Below are positions 44,139 to 52,394 of a stretch of DNA of 64,000 nt, piece after piece; position 1 is the first letter of the stretch; each line of letters begins with the position of its first letter. The stretch comes from Crassaminicella thermophila. GTDB lineage: Bacteria > Bacillota > Clostridia > Peptostreptococcales > Thermotaleaceae. Position numbers and translations under genes: made by a program. The stretch covers positions 1,617,026 to 1,681,025 of the forward strand of contig NZ_CP042243.1 in assembly GCF_008152325.1 (NCBI RefSeq). The letters run 5' to 3'. The notes below the pieces were generated by a model. The model was not told the origin of the DNA, made no database searches, and saw only the letters and a program-made list of their open reading frames with translations.

Positions 44139-45092
44139 CTATTCAACTTCTGCTACACGAATATTTTTTTGAATATTGTATGGATGAAAGAATGATTCAA
44201 TAATATTTTGCTCTCGATCATATACCACAGTTGCATGATGCATAAAGTTATTTCTTAAATAGTAACGTAAATCAATAGATTTTAATATAATATTATCTAG
44301 CTCTTCTAATTTCATTACATGATAAATAGGTGTAAACTCTCTAAAATATTTTCCTATTTTTGTTTCCTTAAACATTTGAACAATTTCTTCACTTGCTTTT
44401 TTAAATTTTTTTCTTTCTAAAATCTTTTTGTTGAAAATATTTACTTGTCCTACAAGGTTATGACTCTTTGTGTTTACAATAAAATCCCATTTATGAAATG
44501 CCATAAGAGCTGGCAATATATTTATGTCTATGATTTTATATCCATGTTTATAATGTGATTTTACAATACCTTCTGCATATTTTTTCATCATCCATCTTAC
44601 CCCTAGGTAGAAAAAGAAACTTATCAAAATCATTACATAAAAAATAGTTGACTTATATTTTATAAAAATTAACAGAAAACATAGTACTGTAATAATAGGA
44701 TCATATAGCATAAGTATACCTACCATTAATTTTTTCTTTGAAAAAGGCATAAATAGCTTTGCTCCATATGAATTTAAAATATCAAATGCAGTATGAGATA
44801 AACAACCAATAAAAGTCCATAAAAATACTTGAAAGAAATTTAGATCAGCAAAAAATAAGGATAAACCTGTTGTAATAATTGCTGCAAGTCCTAAAAGAAC
44901 AGGTATAGAGTGGGATATTCCTCGATGATGCTTTAAATAAGTGTAGTCTCCCTTTATCTTTGCAACAATATCAATATCTGGAGACATAGCTCCAATAGCA
45001 CATCCTAAGGAAATAGGATTACTAATAGTTACTGGATCTCCACTAAAAGCAGATATTGCAAGACCAATAACTCCATGAGTAACTGGATCCAT
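44139..45092 (-). CDS. YdjM-type metal-dependent hydrolase-like membrane protein
   Basis: About 317 residues from ATG 45092, behind GGTGGTG; a longer start at 45107 is less likely. It begins MDPVTHGVIGLAISAFSGDP, and carries GAMSPDIDIVAKIKGDY and LKHHRGISHSIPVLLGLAA, the HxxxD/HRGxTHS-type motifs of the YdjM/DUF457 family. Four membrane spans, then a C-terminal soluble part (about 180-317). LexA-regulated in Escherichia coli; role unknown. It is followed by its own terminator. Confidence 0.9.
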   Translation of the reverse strand: MDPVTHGVIGLAISAFSGDPVTISNPISLGCAIGAMSPDIDIVAKIKGDYTYLKHHRGISHSIPVLLGLAAIITTGLSLFFADLNFFQVFLWTFIGCLSHTAFDILNSYGAKLFMPFSKKKLMVGILMLYDPIITVLCFLLIFIKYKSTIFYVMILISFFFYLGVRWMMKKYAEGIVKSHYKHGYKIIDINILPALMAFHKWDFIVNTKSHNLVGQVNIFNKKILERKKFKKASEEIVQMFKETKIGKYFREFTPIYHVMKLEELDNIILKSIDLRYYLRNNFMHHATVVYDREQNIIESFFHPYNIQKNIRVAEVE

Positions 45093-45284
45093 TAATTTCA
45101 CCACCATTTTTCATTTTATATCATAAACTTAGTTTACCATAATTTTTTTCTGTCATCAATAAATTTCCTATAATTTCAATTTAAACAAAATCATATAATC
45201 TCCATTTTGAAAATTTGTTATCTCTTTTTTGAAAATAATAGTTGCATTTTCTTCATATTTATGATAATATTAATTTTGTCACGA

Positions 45285-45371
45285 GCCGAAGTGGTGGAAT
45301 TGGCAGACGCGCCGGACTCAAAATCCGGTGGGGGCGACTCCGTGTGGGTTCGAGTCCCACCTTCGGCACCA
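45285..45371 (+). tRNA. tRNA-Leu, anticodon CAA
   Basis: 87 bases including an encoded CCA. Acceptor GCCGAAG/CTTCGGC pairs fully. Anticodon stem CCGGA/TCCGG with loop CTCAAAA gives CAA, reading UUG. The long variable arm (TGGGGGCGACTCCGT) and T arm (GGTTCGAGTCC) are complete. It is one of the few plus-strand genes. A strong hairpin terminator follows at 45374. Confidence 0.97.
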
Positions 45372-45373
45372 AT

Positions 45374-45417
45374 AAAAAAAGTGGTTTGTATCTAACAGCA
45401 TACAAACCACTTTTTTT
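45374..45417. terminator. Bidirectional terminator between tRNA-Leu(CAA) and the 413-residue gene
   Basis: 18-bp perfect stem (45374-45391 and 45400-45417) with an 8-base loop. A/T runs flank both sides, so it can serve the plus-strand tRNA and the minus-strand gene that ends at 45421. Confidence 0.9.
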
Positions 45418-45420
45418 TAT

Positions 45421-46662
45421 TTATTTTTTTATCGGAAATAAAATCCCTCTTCTTCTTCTCTTAAGATATTCTTCTATATTGCTTACTCTTTCTTCTAAGT
45501 TTTTTATATTTTCTTGTAGCCTTTCAATCTCTCTTAAATAAACTTCTTCATTATTTGTTTTATTTTCACTTGCTTCTTTAACTTCCACTATATACTCCTC
45601 CTCTTTTTTTTTAATACTTTTTAAAGGAATTTTAACCGCCTCTTCAAGCATGCCAAATCCAATTAAAGAAAATTCTGGATACCCTTTACCAAAAGCATGA
45701 TTAAATTGGTAGTTCATATTTACATTTTCATCATTTGTAATAAATTTATATCTAAAGAAATTTTCCTCTTTAGATTTTTTCCACAAATATGGACCATTCC
45801 AATTCAATCCATCATCTATTGTAAAACTACTAACAATTTGATCATATTCTGTCCACACATTCCAAAGCTTATCTTTACACTTTATAAATGTAGGATAAGA
45901 ACAATTCGATGGATTTGATAATATCTTTTCTAATATTTTTATTGCCTTATTATTCTCTAGTTTATATTTTTCATATTTTATAACAAGGTTTCCTTCGAAA
46001 TATTCTGAATAAGTCAAATGTATAATTTGAGAATTTTCCATAAAAATATCTAAATATAATTTATTAGATGAACTTAAAGTAAGTTGTATGGTATCTTCCC
46101 ATTGAATATTTTTTGTATCAAATTCCTTTATATATATTTGTTCCTGATCATTTATTAAATCATAAAATCCTATGATCAATTTATTTCCATTTTTTATAAT
46201 CTGAAATGGATTTAATAGATTCTTTCTTTGTATATCTTGTAACACAATACTTTTCCACTCTTGTTCATCATAATAATGGTGATATATCCTATAGACCATA
46301 TCATTTTCATTTGCAGGTACACAATAAATAATATGTACTTTCTGATTATGTACAACCATATTTAAATTAAATATTTTTAATATATTACTTCCTCCTAAAA
46401 GATTTTTATGCCAAAAACCATTCATACAAGACATAAGTACCATTTTACCATCTTCTCTTTGGTATACAAAATATACTTGGTCTTGTTCATCTATTCCTGC
46501 ATCAAATTCTAATGTACAATCTTCAACAAGTATATCTTCGTCAAATTTTTTTAAATACTTATCAAAATATGTAAAAATAATTTTTCCATCATTCCATCTA
46601 AAATTATATAGATTTCCTAACTGATCATGAATTAAAATGTTTCTTTGATTTGCAAAGGACAT
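45421..46662 (-). CDS. Hypothetical repeat protein with C-terminal coiled coil
   Basis: 413 residues. No signal peptide. The first 330 residues look like a beta-propeller of irregular repeats, each about 45-50 residues with Phe/Tyr/Trp-rich strands (HDQLGNLYNFRWNDGKIIFT, FDAGIDEQDQVYFVYQREDG, VWTEYDQIVSSFTIDDGLNW), reminiscent of exo-sialidase-like propellers. Residues about 360-405 form a coiled coil (YLREIERLQENIKNLEERVS), ending KRRRRGILFPIKK. I do not recognise a function. Convergent with the tRNA-Leu gene and divergent from the Cys-rich gene that starts at 46858. Confidence 0.75.
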   Translation of the reverse strand: MSFANQRNILIHDQLGNLYNFRWNDGKIIFTYFDKYLKKFDEDILVEDCTLEFDAGIDEQDQVYFVYQREDGKMVLMSCMNGFWHKNLLGGSNILKIFNLNMVVHNQKVHIIYCVPANENDMVYRIYHHYYDEQEWKSIVLQDIQRKNLLNPFQIIKNGNKLIIGFYDLINDQEQIYIKEFDTKNIQWEDTIQLTLSSSNKLYLDIFMENSQIIHLTYSEYFEGNLVIKYEKYKLENNKAIKILEKILSNPSNCSYPTFIKCKDKLWNVWTEYDQIVSSFTIDDGLNWNGPYLWKKSKEENFFRYKFITNDENVNMNYQFNHAFGKGYPEFSLIGFGMLEEAVKIPLKSIKKKEEEYIVEVKEASENKTNNEEVYLREIERLQENIKNLEERVSNIEEYLKRRRRGILFPIKK

Positions 46663-46857
46663 ATTCTCACCATCCCAATTACAAATTAATCTTTACAACT
46701 TATTTTAAAAAAATTCCCTTTTCCTACTATCATATTTAATAATGAAGGAATATATGACAAATCTCTATCAGAAGTGTAACAGAAAATTTTCTAATGAATA
46801 TACTAGCAGTGAGAAAAGCTTTTTCTATAAAAAGAAAATAAAAAGGGGGTTACGACC

Positions 46858-47808
46858 ATGACATGTAATAATAATTCGCCACAACTAGATCTTACCCTTC
46901 CTGATAGATGTTGTACCGCTAATACAGGCTGTGAATTTGATGGAACGCTTAGAAGGGTGAAAGCTGAACCTATATATGTACAAAAGGTTTATGATGCTGC
47001 ATTATTTAACTTGCAGGGACTAAGAACTATTGCAGGTCAAGAATTCAAACCTGATTTAGGAAAAGGCGCAAGAATTATAAGAGTTTTAGATATCAGATGT
47101 AAAAAATTCTTTAATCCATCTGATATTAATGATGAAAGAAACTTAATTGTACGACCCACAACAACTATATCCGGAGCTGAATTTGTGGAAGACGGTAAAG
47201 GAAACCCTGTTACTGTAATTGGCCCTGATGGAACTGCATCAGAAAAAATTCTATATGCAGATACGAGAGATTGTGATGAAGAAGGTAAGGGCACACCTAT
47301 ATTTGGTACACAAAACATCGAAATTACTGGAAATGTAGTTGTAGAAATTGATGTGTTATTCACAGATGATTGTGACAAAAAATGTAGAGCAACATTATCT
47401 GCCAATGTTCCAATTGCTAGACCTAATACACCACTTCTTCTAACAAATTTCTTTGAACTATGTATGCCATCTGTTTTTAATACTGCATTCCTTCCACGTT
47501 TTACTGAATTTTGTAATATAAATTGTGAGACACGGTTAGCTACAAACAGCATTATGCGAGACATAATAATTGATCCAGAAACTGGCGAAGTAAAAGTAAA
47601 TCTTATTATTGCTTTATGTGTAACTTGTGAAAAGAAAATTGTTGTTCCAGTTCAACTTTGTGTTCTATCAACTGGATTCCCTGTACTTTCAGCCGAAACA
47701 GCTCCAATATGCTCTACCTTCCCGCAATTATTCCCTGATCAAATAGACAGTAAATGTCCATGCAGATGTGCAGAAGAAGCTGAAGCAACAGAAAAATGTG
47801 AAGAATAA
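46858..47808 (+). CDS. Hypothetical Cys-rich protein, possibly spore or surface-associated
   Basis: 316 residues with 19 cysteines, very high for this low-Cys organism. It begins TCNNNSPQLDLTLPDRCCTA and ends CPCRCAEEAEATEKCEE. No signal peptide or membrane segment is visible. The middle is beta-rich (NIEITGNVVVEIDVLFTDDC, ANVPIARPNTPLLLTNFFEL). RBS AAAGGGGGTTACGACC precedes ATG. Such cysteine-rich soluble proteins in Clostridia are often spore coat or exosporium components, but I cannot assign it. It is a plus-strand gene with its own terminator. Confidence 0.75.
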   Translation: MTCNNNSPQLDLTLPDRCCTANTGCEFDGTLRRVKAEPIYVQKVYDAALFNLQGLRTIAGQEFKPDLGKGARIIRVLDIRCKKFFNPSDINDERNLIVRPTTTISGAEFVEDGKGNPVTVIGPDGTASEKILYADTRDCDEEGKGTPIFGTQNIEITGNVVVEIDVLFTDDCDKKCRATLSANVPIARPNTPLLLTNFFELCMPSVFNTAFLPRFTEFCNINCETRLATNSIMRDIIIDPETGEVKVNLIIALCVTCEKKIVVPVQLCVLSTGFPVLSAETAPICSTFPQLFPDQIDSKCPCRCAEEAEATEKCEE

Positions 47809-47823
47809 TAATATAATTACAAT

Positions 47824-47854
47824 AAAAAAACACTTCTTGTTGAAGTGTTTTTTT
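47824..47854. terminator. Bidirectional terminator after the Cys-rich gene and before the rnpB fragment
   Basis: 13-bp perfect stem (47824-47836 and 47842-47854) with a TTGTT loop. A runs and T runs on both flanks. On the minus strand it sits 10 bases beyond the 3' end of the rnpB fragment, about the same spacing as the rnpB terminator at 53221, so it may be the ancestral rnpB terminator. Confidence 0.88.
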
Positions 47855-47864
47855 ATTTATTATG

Positions 47865-47895
47865 CGAGCAAGTATATAAGCCGAGTTCTATATAT
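47865..47895 (-). repeat. rnpB 3'-end fragment (candidate attachment site)
   Basis: The core CGAGCAAGT-TATAAGCCGAGTTCT (24 of 25 identical, 47865-47889) repeats 53263-53287, the final 25 bases of rnpB on the minus strand including half of its P1 helix and the conserved AGAACTCGGCTTAT segment. One mismatch breaks a P1 pair (G to T on the minus strand), as expected for a copy freed from selection. The recombinase gene starts 185 bases to the right. Confidence 0.75.
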
Positions 47896-48079
47896 ATTGA
47901 AACCCATACTCCTATTTTCCATGAAAACATTGAGATAACTTAATAGTAAAGATTAGTGTTTTTAGCCATTTTGCTTGAAAACACAAAACTTTTCTTCTGA
48001 ATATGTTTAAATGCAAAAACCAGAGTTATTTTTAATGTTTTCTATCTAGTTTAAAACCATAATTTAGGAGGGGAATAGT

Positions 48080-48951
48080 GTGATTATTGATTTATGCTAT
48101 CAAGAGTTTTTAGATAATCTGATATCAGAAGAAAATGTTTCTAGTTCAACCATAAAAAGTTATAAAACAGATTTTAAAGTATTGAAATCATTCCTACTTA
48201 AAAATAATATCAAACCTTTATTAGATAATATTGCTACACCTGTATTAAGAAGGTATATCTCGTATCTAAAAATCCAAAAAGGTTATAGGACAAATACCAT
48301 AAGAAGAAAAATTCATTCACTTTCTTCTTTTTTAAATATCTTCTAGAAACTGAATACATTGATAAAAACCCTATGCTACCTATACATGCTCCAAAGGAAG
48401 AACAAAAATTACCTATTTACTTAACTGAACATGATTTGAAACTACTGCTACAAACCCCTAAAAAATATGCTCGTTTTGAAAATCATATACTAAGAGATAC
48501 TGCTCTGTTAAAAATGTTCATCTTTACAGGAGCAAGTCGTAGTGAGGTTTTATCAATGAATTGGGAGGACATTGATTTTGGAAAACAGATTATCACTATT
48601 CGTAAAGGTAAAGGAGAAAAAGAAAGGATTGTTCCACTTCATGAAAATCTATCTTGCGACTTATGGGAATATCTCCAAACTAGATTACCTTTAAGTAATC
48701 AAGCAATTTTCATTTCTTACTTAGGAAATAGAATGAGTGTTAGCAATTTCCAAACCTTATTTAAGGGATATGTAAAAAAGGTAGGATTAGAGGACAAAGG
48801 ATATACTATACATAAATGTCGTCATTCTTTTGCTAGTTTACTTCATCAAAATGGAGTTGACTTATTGTCAATCAAGGAACTGTTGGGGCATGAAAACCTC
48901 AATTCCACGAAGATTTACACTCATACAAATGTTACTCATTTAAATAGGTAA
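48080..48951 (+). pseudogene. XerC/D-like tyrosine recombinase, interrupted by one -1 frameshift in a T run
   Basis: Joined across the shift, the product has 290 residues, normal XerC/D length. N-terminal SAM-like DNA-binding part: SSTIKSYKTDFKVLKSFLLK and LRRYISYLKIQKGYRTNTIR. Frame 0 ends at a TAG near 48346; the expected continuation KYLLETEYIDKNPMLPIHAP lies in the -1 frame. The catalytic half has TGASRSEVLSMNWEDI (Arg), IRKGKGEKERIVP (Lys), HKCRHSFASLL (HxxR), GHENLNSTKIYTHTN (His and Tyr), all intact. The shift falls at T6A (48328-48334), in register for T TTT TTA. GTG start behind AGGAGGGG. If the island is real, this is its integrase. Confidence 0.85.
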
Positions 48952-48981
48952 GTCCATAAGTTTCCTTTATCACCATAAAAT

Positions 48982-49016
48982 AGAAGACCTCTATCTTTGA
49001 AATAATAGAGGCTTCT
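48982..49016. terminator. Terminator-like hairpin between the recombinase and the ABC ATPase gene
   Basis: Arms AGAAG-CCTCTAT (48982-48994) and ATAGAGG-CTTCT (49005-49016) pair with one bulged A. The genes on both sides converge on it, so it can serve both. Confidence 0.65.
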
Positions 49017-49026
49017 TTCATTAATA

Positions 49027-50940
49027 CTATGATAAGTTTATATCGTCTATTAAACCATAAGGTACACTTTTAGTGCCATCACCATCAAATTCTTTAATGA
49101 TATATTCTTTACTTAAGAAATCAGGATATCCATTATTAACTATTATTAATTGTATATCTTCTTCAAATTGCTCAGAAAGGTTAACAAGACTTCTTACTAC
49201 TGAGTTGAAAATTTCTTCATCTTTAAATAGTTCATCACTATCATTGCTACTTGCTCCTAGATTACTTCGTGGAGAGTCAATCATAAGTACGCCTAAATGA
49301 TTATTATCATTCTGTATACCTAAGATTAGTATTGCTAGATAATATGCTACTGTAATTAATGTTACTGCACCGAGACTTCCTAAATCGCTGTATAATCTAT
49401 CTCTAACATAAGGAAGATATTTGCGACTATCTATATATGCATTGCTTAATTTAGGAAATTTAAATTCACTGAGTATATTACTAAATAGCTCGGACAGTTC
49501 GTTTATAACTTCATTTTTATCTTTTTTATTGTCCTCCATATCTTTTATTTTATTGTTTATAGCTTTTATCGTTTCATTCTTATCACTATATTCTATTTTT
49601 AAGCTATTGAGTTTTTCTATTAGTCTATAATTCTTCTCAAGTTGGAAAATTTCTTTGCTTAAAGCTCCTATTTCGTAATTTAATTGTTCTACTTTTTCAA
49701 TCAGTGGATTTACATATCCTTTATGTAAGTGGATAAGCTCCATTTCATATTCCGATAGTTTTTCTATCATTTTACTCTTTTGTTGTTCTATATCGTTGAG
49801 ATTATTATTTTCTTCTTCAATATAATTTAATAACTTCCCTAATTTTTTTGATAATTTCCTTTTCTCGTGTTTAAATGCTAAAATTTCTTCCCCTGAAAGG
49901 TGTATATCTTCGCTACCACAAAGAACACATCCATTTTTTTTCATGTCTATAGGTTGTAAGCAGGAAGGACAGCTTGAGTATTCATATTTGTTTAACATAT
50001 AATGTCCTTCAACAATATACTCTAACCTTTCTATTTCTGTATTATATTGATTTCTCAATAACATCAACTTTTTTAAGTATTGATTTTGTTCAAAAATGTT
50101 CTTTTCAATTTTTGCTATTTCATTTTTGAGATTTAATATTTTATTTTGTAATTTCAGCGTGTTTTCCTTATCATAAGTATCATTTTCTTGCTTTATATTA
50201 CATAGTTCTTGGATTTTATCTTCTCTCTCATTTTCTAATTTACCTTTTTCCTCTATAAAAGATACCAAATCTACAATTTCTACACTCTCTAAAAATTCTC
50301 TAATACCTCTTAACTTTATCTCAAGCTCCATGAGTTCTTCCTTCTTCAATTTAAGGCTAGCTTTTAAATCTTGTAATAGTTCATCATAGATATTAAAAAT
50401 AATCTCAAAAGTAGGTTTTCTTTTTATGTCATAATACCATATTTTCTCTCCCATTATGTTTTCATTATCTATTTCTATCTGTTTTAAATATGAATACTTA
50501 AATAAATCTCTGAAACTAAAGTCTTGGTTTACAATCTTAATATTAGACAAATTTATTCTGTCTAACAGAAAAGCAGATAAAGATTTGGGATTACTCGGTC
50601 CATCAACCTCTAGTAGAGTAAACTCCTTTGAATAATCAGCTTTTATATCATCCCACTGGTAAACTTTCACTTTTTTATTAAAATCGAATAGTTGTCGTTG
50701 AATTTTATATCTCTTATTTTCTATTAGTATTTCTAATTCTACGCAGGTGCAACTCTGTCCTATTTCTATATAATCTTTATGTTTTTTACTTCCTAAAGCA
50801 TAGTTTATCATCTCTAAAATGGTTGTCTTACCTGTAGAAGTCGGTCCTGATATATAATTTAGACCTTTATTAAAAACAACCTCATAATCTTTTCTTGTTC
50901 CAACCAATGTTAGTTTTAATATTCTCATTTTACTTCCCAT
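49027..50940 (-). CDS. Rad50/SMC-like ABC ATPase of an ABC-three-component (Lamassu-like) system
   Basis: 637 residues from ATG 50940, behind GAGGGTGAT. Walker A GPTSTGKT (about 32-39), then NYALGSKKHKDYIEIG. Two coiled-coil arms (about 185-320 and 355-490) flank a zinc-hook CPSC...CVLC (about 324-341). The C-terminal half-site has the signature region SLGAVTLITVAYYLAILILG and Walker B GVLMIDSPRSNLGASSND, with Ser where many ATPases have the catalytic Glu. This short Rad50-like form with the IDSP motif resembles DUF3732-type ATPases of ABC-3C systems. The arms and hook suggest clamp formation on DNA. Third gene of the operon. Confidence 0.85.
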   Translation of the reverse strand: MGSKMRILKLTLVGTRKDYEVVFNKGLNYISGPTSTGKTTILEMINYALGSKKHKDYIEIGQSCTCVELEILIENKRYKIQRQLFDFNKKVKVYQWDDIKADYSKEFTLLEVDGPSNPKSLSAFLLDRINLSNIKIVNQDFSFRDLFKYSYLKQIEIDNENIMGEKIWYYDIKRKPTFEIIFNIYDELLQDLKASLKLKKEELMELEIKLRGIREFLESVEIVDLVSFIEEKGKLENEREDKIQELCNIKQENDTYDKENTLKLQNKILNLKNEIAKIEKNIFEQNQYLKKLMLLRNQYNTEIERLEYIVEGHYMLNKYEYSSCPSCLQPIDMKKNGCVLCGSEDIHLSGEEILAFKHEKRKLSKKLGKLLNYIEEENNNLNDIEQQKSKMIEKLSEYEMELIHLHKGYVNPLIEKVEQLNYEIGALSKEIFQLEKNYRLIEKLNSLKIEYSDKNETIKAINNKIKDMEDNKKDKNEVINELSELFSNILSEFKFPKLSNAYIDSRKYLPYVRDRLYSDLGSLGAVTLITVAYYLAILILGIQNDNNHLGVLMIDSPRSNLGASSNDSDELFKDEEIFNSVVRSLVNLSEQFEEDIQLIIVNNGYPDFLSKEYIIKEFDGDGTKSVPYGLIDDINLS

Positions 50941-50945
50941 AATTA

Positions 50946-51434
50946 TCACCCTCTAAATCTATTTTGTATACTTACCTTCTCCATTATTTTATTTTCAATT
51001 GTTGTATCACTTAATTTAGAAATTTCCTCCTTTATAATCGTTGCAACTTTGTCTAACTTATGTTTATAACTTGACTCTAGTAAATTAATTAAATCTTTAC
51101 CTTCACTTGTGGATAGATAAAAAAATTTATTTTCTTCTAATCGTCTTACTATTAATCTTTTCGAAATTAGATAGTTTAATATTTTCAGATATTCACTTTG
51201 GTTAGGCTTCCAATGATAATATGAATAATATTCAAAGAAATCAATATCTTGAAGGGTTTCTATATTATTGTTCTCTAATATAGTATTTGGAAACTTCATA
51301 ATGAAATCATAAAGCATTATTTTATCTATAGTTAACTTAAATGTTTTTCTATACTTAAATTTAGATATAACAATTAATACTCTAATAGAGTCCATGACTA
51401 AATTACTAACTATAGTTCTATTATCTCTTTCCAT
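50946..51434 (-). CDS. Probable middle component of the ABC-three-component system
   Basis: 162 residues, all helical, with no membrane segment. Residues about 60-130 (FFEYYSYYHWKPNQSEYLKI, LISKRLIVRRLEENKFFYLS) could form a winged helix. ABC-3C middle components are small HTH-like proteins placed between effector and ATPase, exactly the position here. AAGGAG lies 6 bases before the ATG. It is 3 bases after the nuclease gene, and its stop lies 5 bases from the ATPase start, indicating tight coupling. I cannot confirm the family by sequence alone. Confidence 0.65.
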   Translation of the reverse strand: MERDNRTIVSNLVMDSIRVLIVISKFKYRKTFKLTIDKIMLYDFIMKFPNTILENNNIETLQDIDFFEYYSYYHWKPNQSEYLKILNYLISKRLIVRRLEENKFFYLSTSEGKDLINLLESSYKHKLDKVATIIKEEISKLSDTTIENKIMEKVSIQNRFRG

Positions 51435-51437
51435 AAC

Positions 51438-52394
51438 CTACTCCTTCTCCTTAATATATTCCTCTAATCGCTCAATATAGTTTTTAACCCATCCAACTTT
51501 ACAATCATTGGCTAGTTGATGTAAAATACCTTTCTTAGCTAACAAAGAAATATCCTCTCTAGCTTTTAAAGTGGTACTATCAAGGTCCTCTATTCTTTCA
51601 TATACATTAGCTAATAGATTTATGCCACTTTCTGTATCTGTATATCTAATATATTGAGTATTCCAAACACTATGAATTTTTTTGCCTAAATTTCTGAACA
51701 TCTTAATATCATCTTTATTATCTTTACTTTCAATAGAAGCTTTTACTATCTCTGCATTAAAGAACTCTCTCTGGCAATTATCATGTTCATGTATTTTCGC
51801 TGACTCCAGTTTTTTTATAAACATACAATCTGTATAATCAATTTCGTCTATGTCATCTAGTTCATATATTTCTTCTTCATAATACTTCTTAGTTTCCCCT
51901 AAATATTCTCTTATTTGTTCTAATAATATACTTAACTCATCGTCAAAGTTATAACTATATAAATTATGCTTTTTCAATTCACTTAATAAATAACTTCCAT
52001 CTCTTAAAATAATTTTAACCCTATATTCAGTCTCCATTTTTGTTTTCCAATTCCACCACCACTTAGTTTCATCAATAGTTAATATATTTGGTATACATAG
52101 ATACCAGTTATTAACTTTATATTGGTCTGAATTAACCGCAGTTTTAAACGACTCCCTAATTTGAGATTTTTGACTATCTCCAATCCCATCTAAAAAGTAT
52201 TTACACTGATACACTTCAATTGTCTCTTCGAAGTTGCCTATGTAAATGTCTATCCCACCATCACCTCTAGAAACCTTAATAGAATGAGCATCCTGATATT
52301 TATGCTGATATAATTCTACACAGATAGACTCAAAGATATCTCTAGCCCCTGCTTCTCCATACTTATCTCTTAAATAACGAAAATCTCTCTGCAA
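51438..52394 (-). CDS. Mrr-like nuclease effector of the ABC-three-component system
   Basis: 318 residues. The N-terminal 70 residues have the restriction-endonuclease-like core: a Glu in ARDIFESICVELY (E22), GDGGIDIYIG (D49), and VYQCKYF (Q63-x-K65), the D...QxK form of the Mrr/type IV branch. This nuclease effector is followed by a long helical part (about 150-318) that would dock the other components. Start is TTG at 52394 behind AGGGGGAAG. A TATAAT box lies about 27 bases before it. First gene of the operon. By analogy with Lamassu LmuA it would cut DNA when foreign DNA is sensed. Confidence 0.8.
   Translation of the reverse strand: MQRDFRYLRDKYGEAGARDIFESICVELYQHKYQDAHSIKVSRGDGGIDIYIGNFEETIEVYQCKYFLDGIGDSQKSQIRESFKTAVNSDQYKVNNWYLCIPNILTIDETKWWWNWKTKMETEYRVKIILRDGSYLLSELKKHNLYSYNFDDELSILLEQIREYLGETKKYYEEEIYELDDIDEIDYTDCMFIKKLESAKIHEHDNCQREFFNAEIVKASIESKDNKDDIKMFRNLGKKIHSVWNTQYIRYTDTESGINLLANVYERIEDLDSTTLKAREDISLLAKKGILHQLANDCKVGWVKNYIERLEEYIKEKE

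Noticed and set aside
45207-45541. Two plus-strand open frames across the tRNA-Leu gene
   Set aside because: They translate the tRNA and its terminator; the tRNA cloverleaf explains the sequence.
47037-47564. 175-codon open frame antisense to the Cys-rich gene
   Set aside because: It lies wholly inside the sense gene, has no ribosome-binding site, and its composition mirrors the sense codons.
47896-48079. Possible second RNA gene next to the rnpB fragment
   Set aside because: Only the last 31 bases resemble rnpB. The rest has one loose hairpin (GTGTTTT/AAAACAC) and no other conserved RNase P element.
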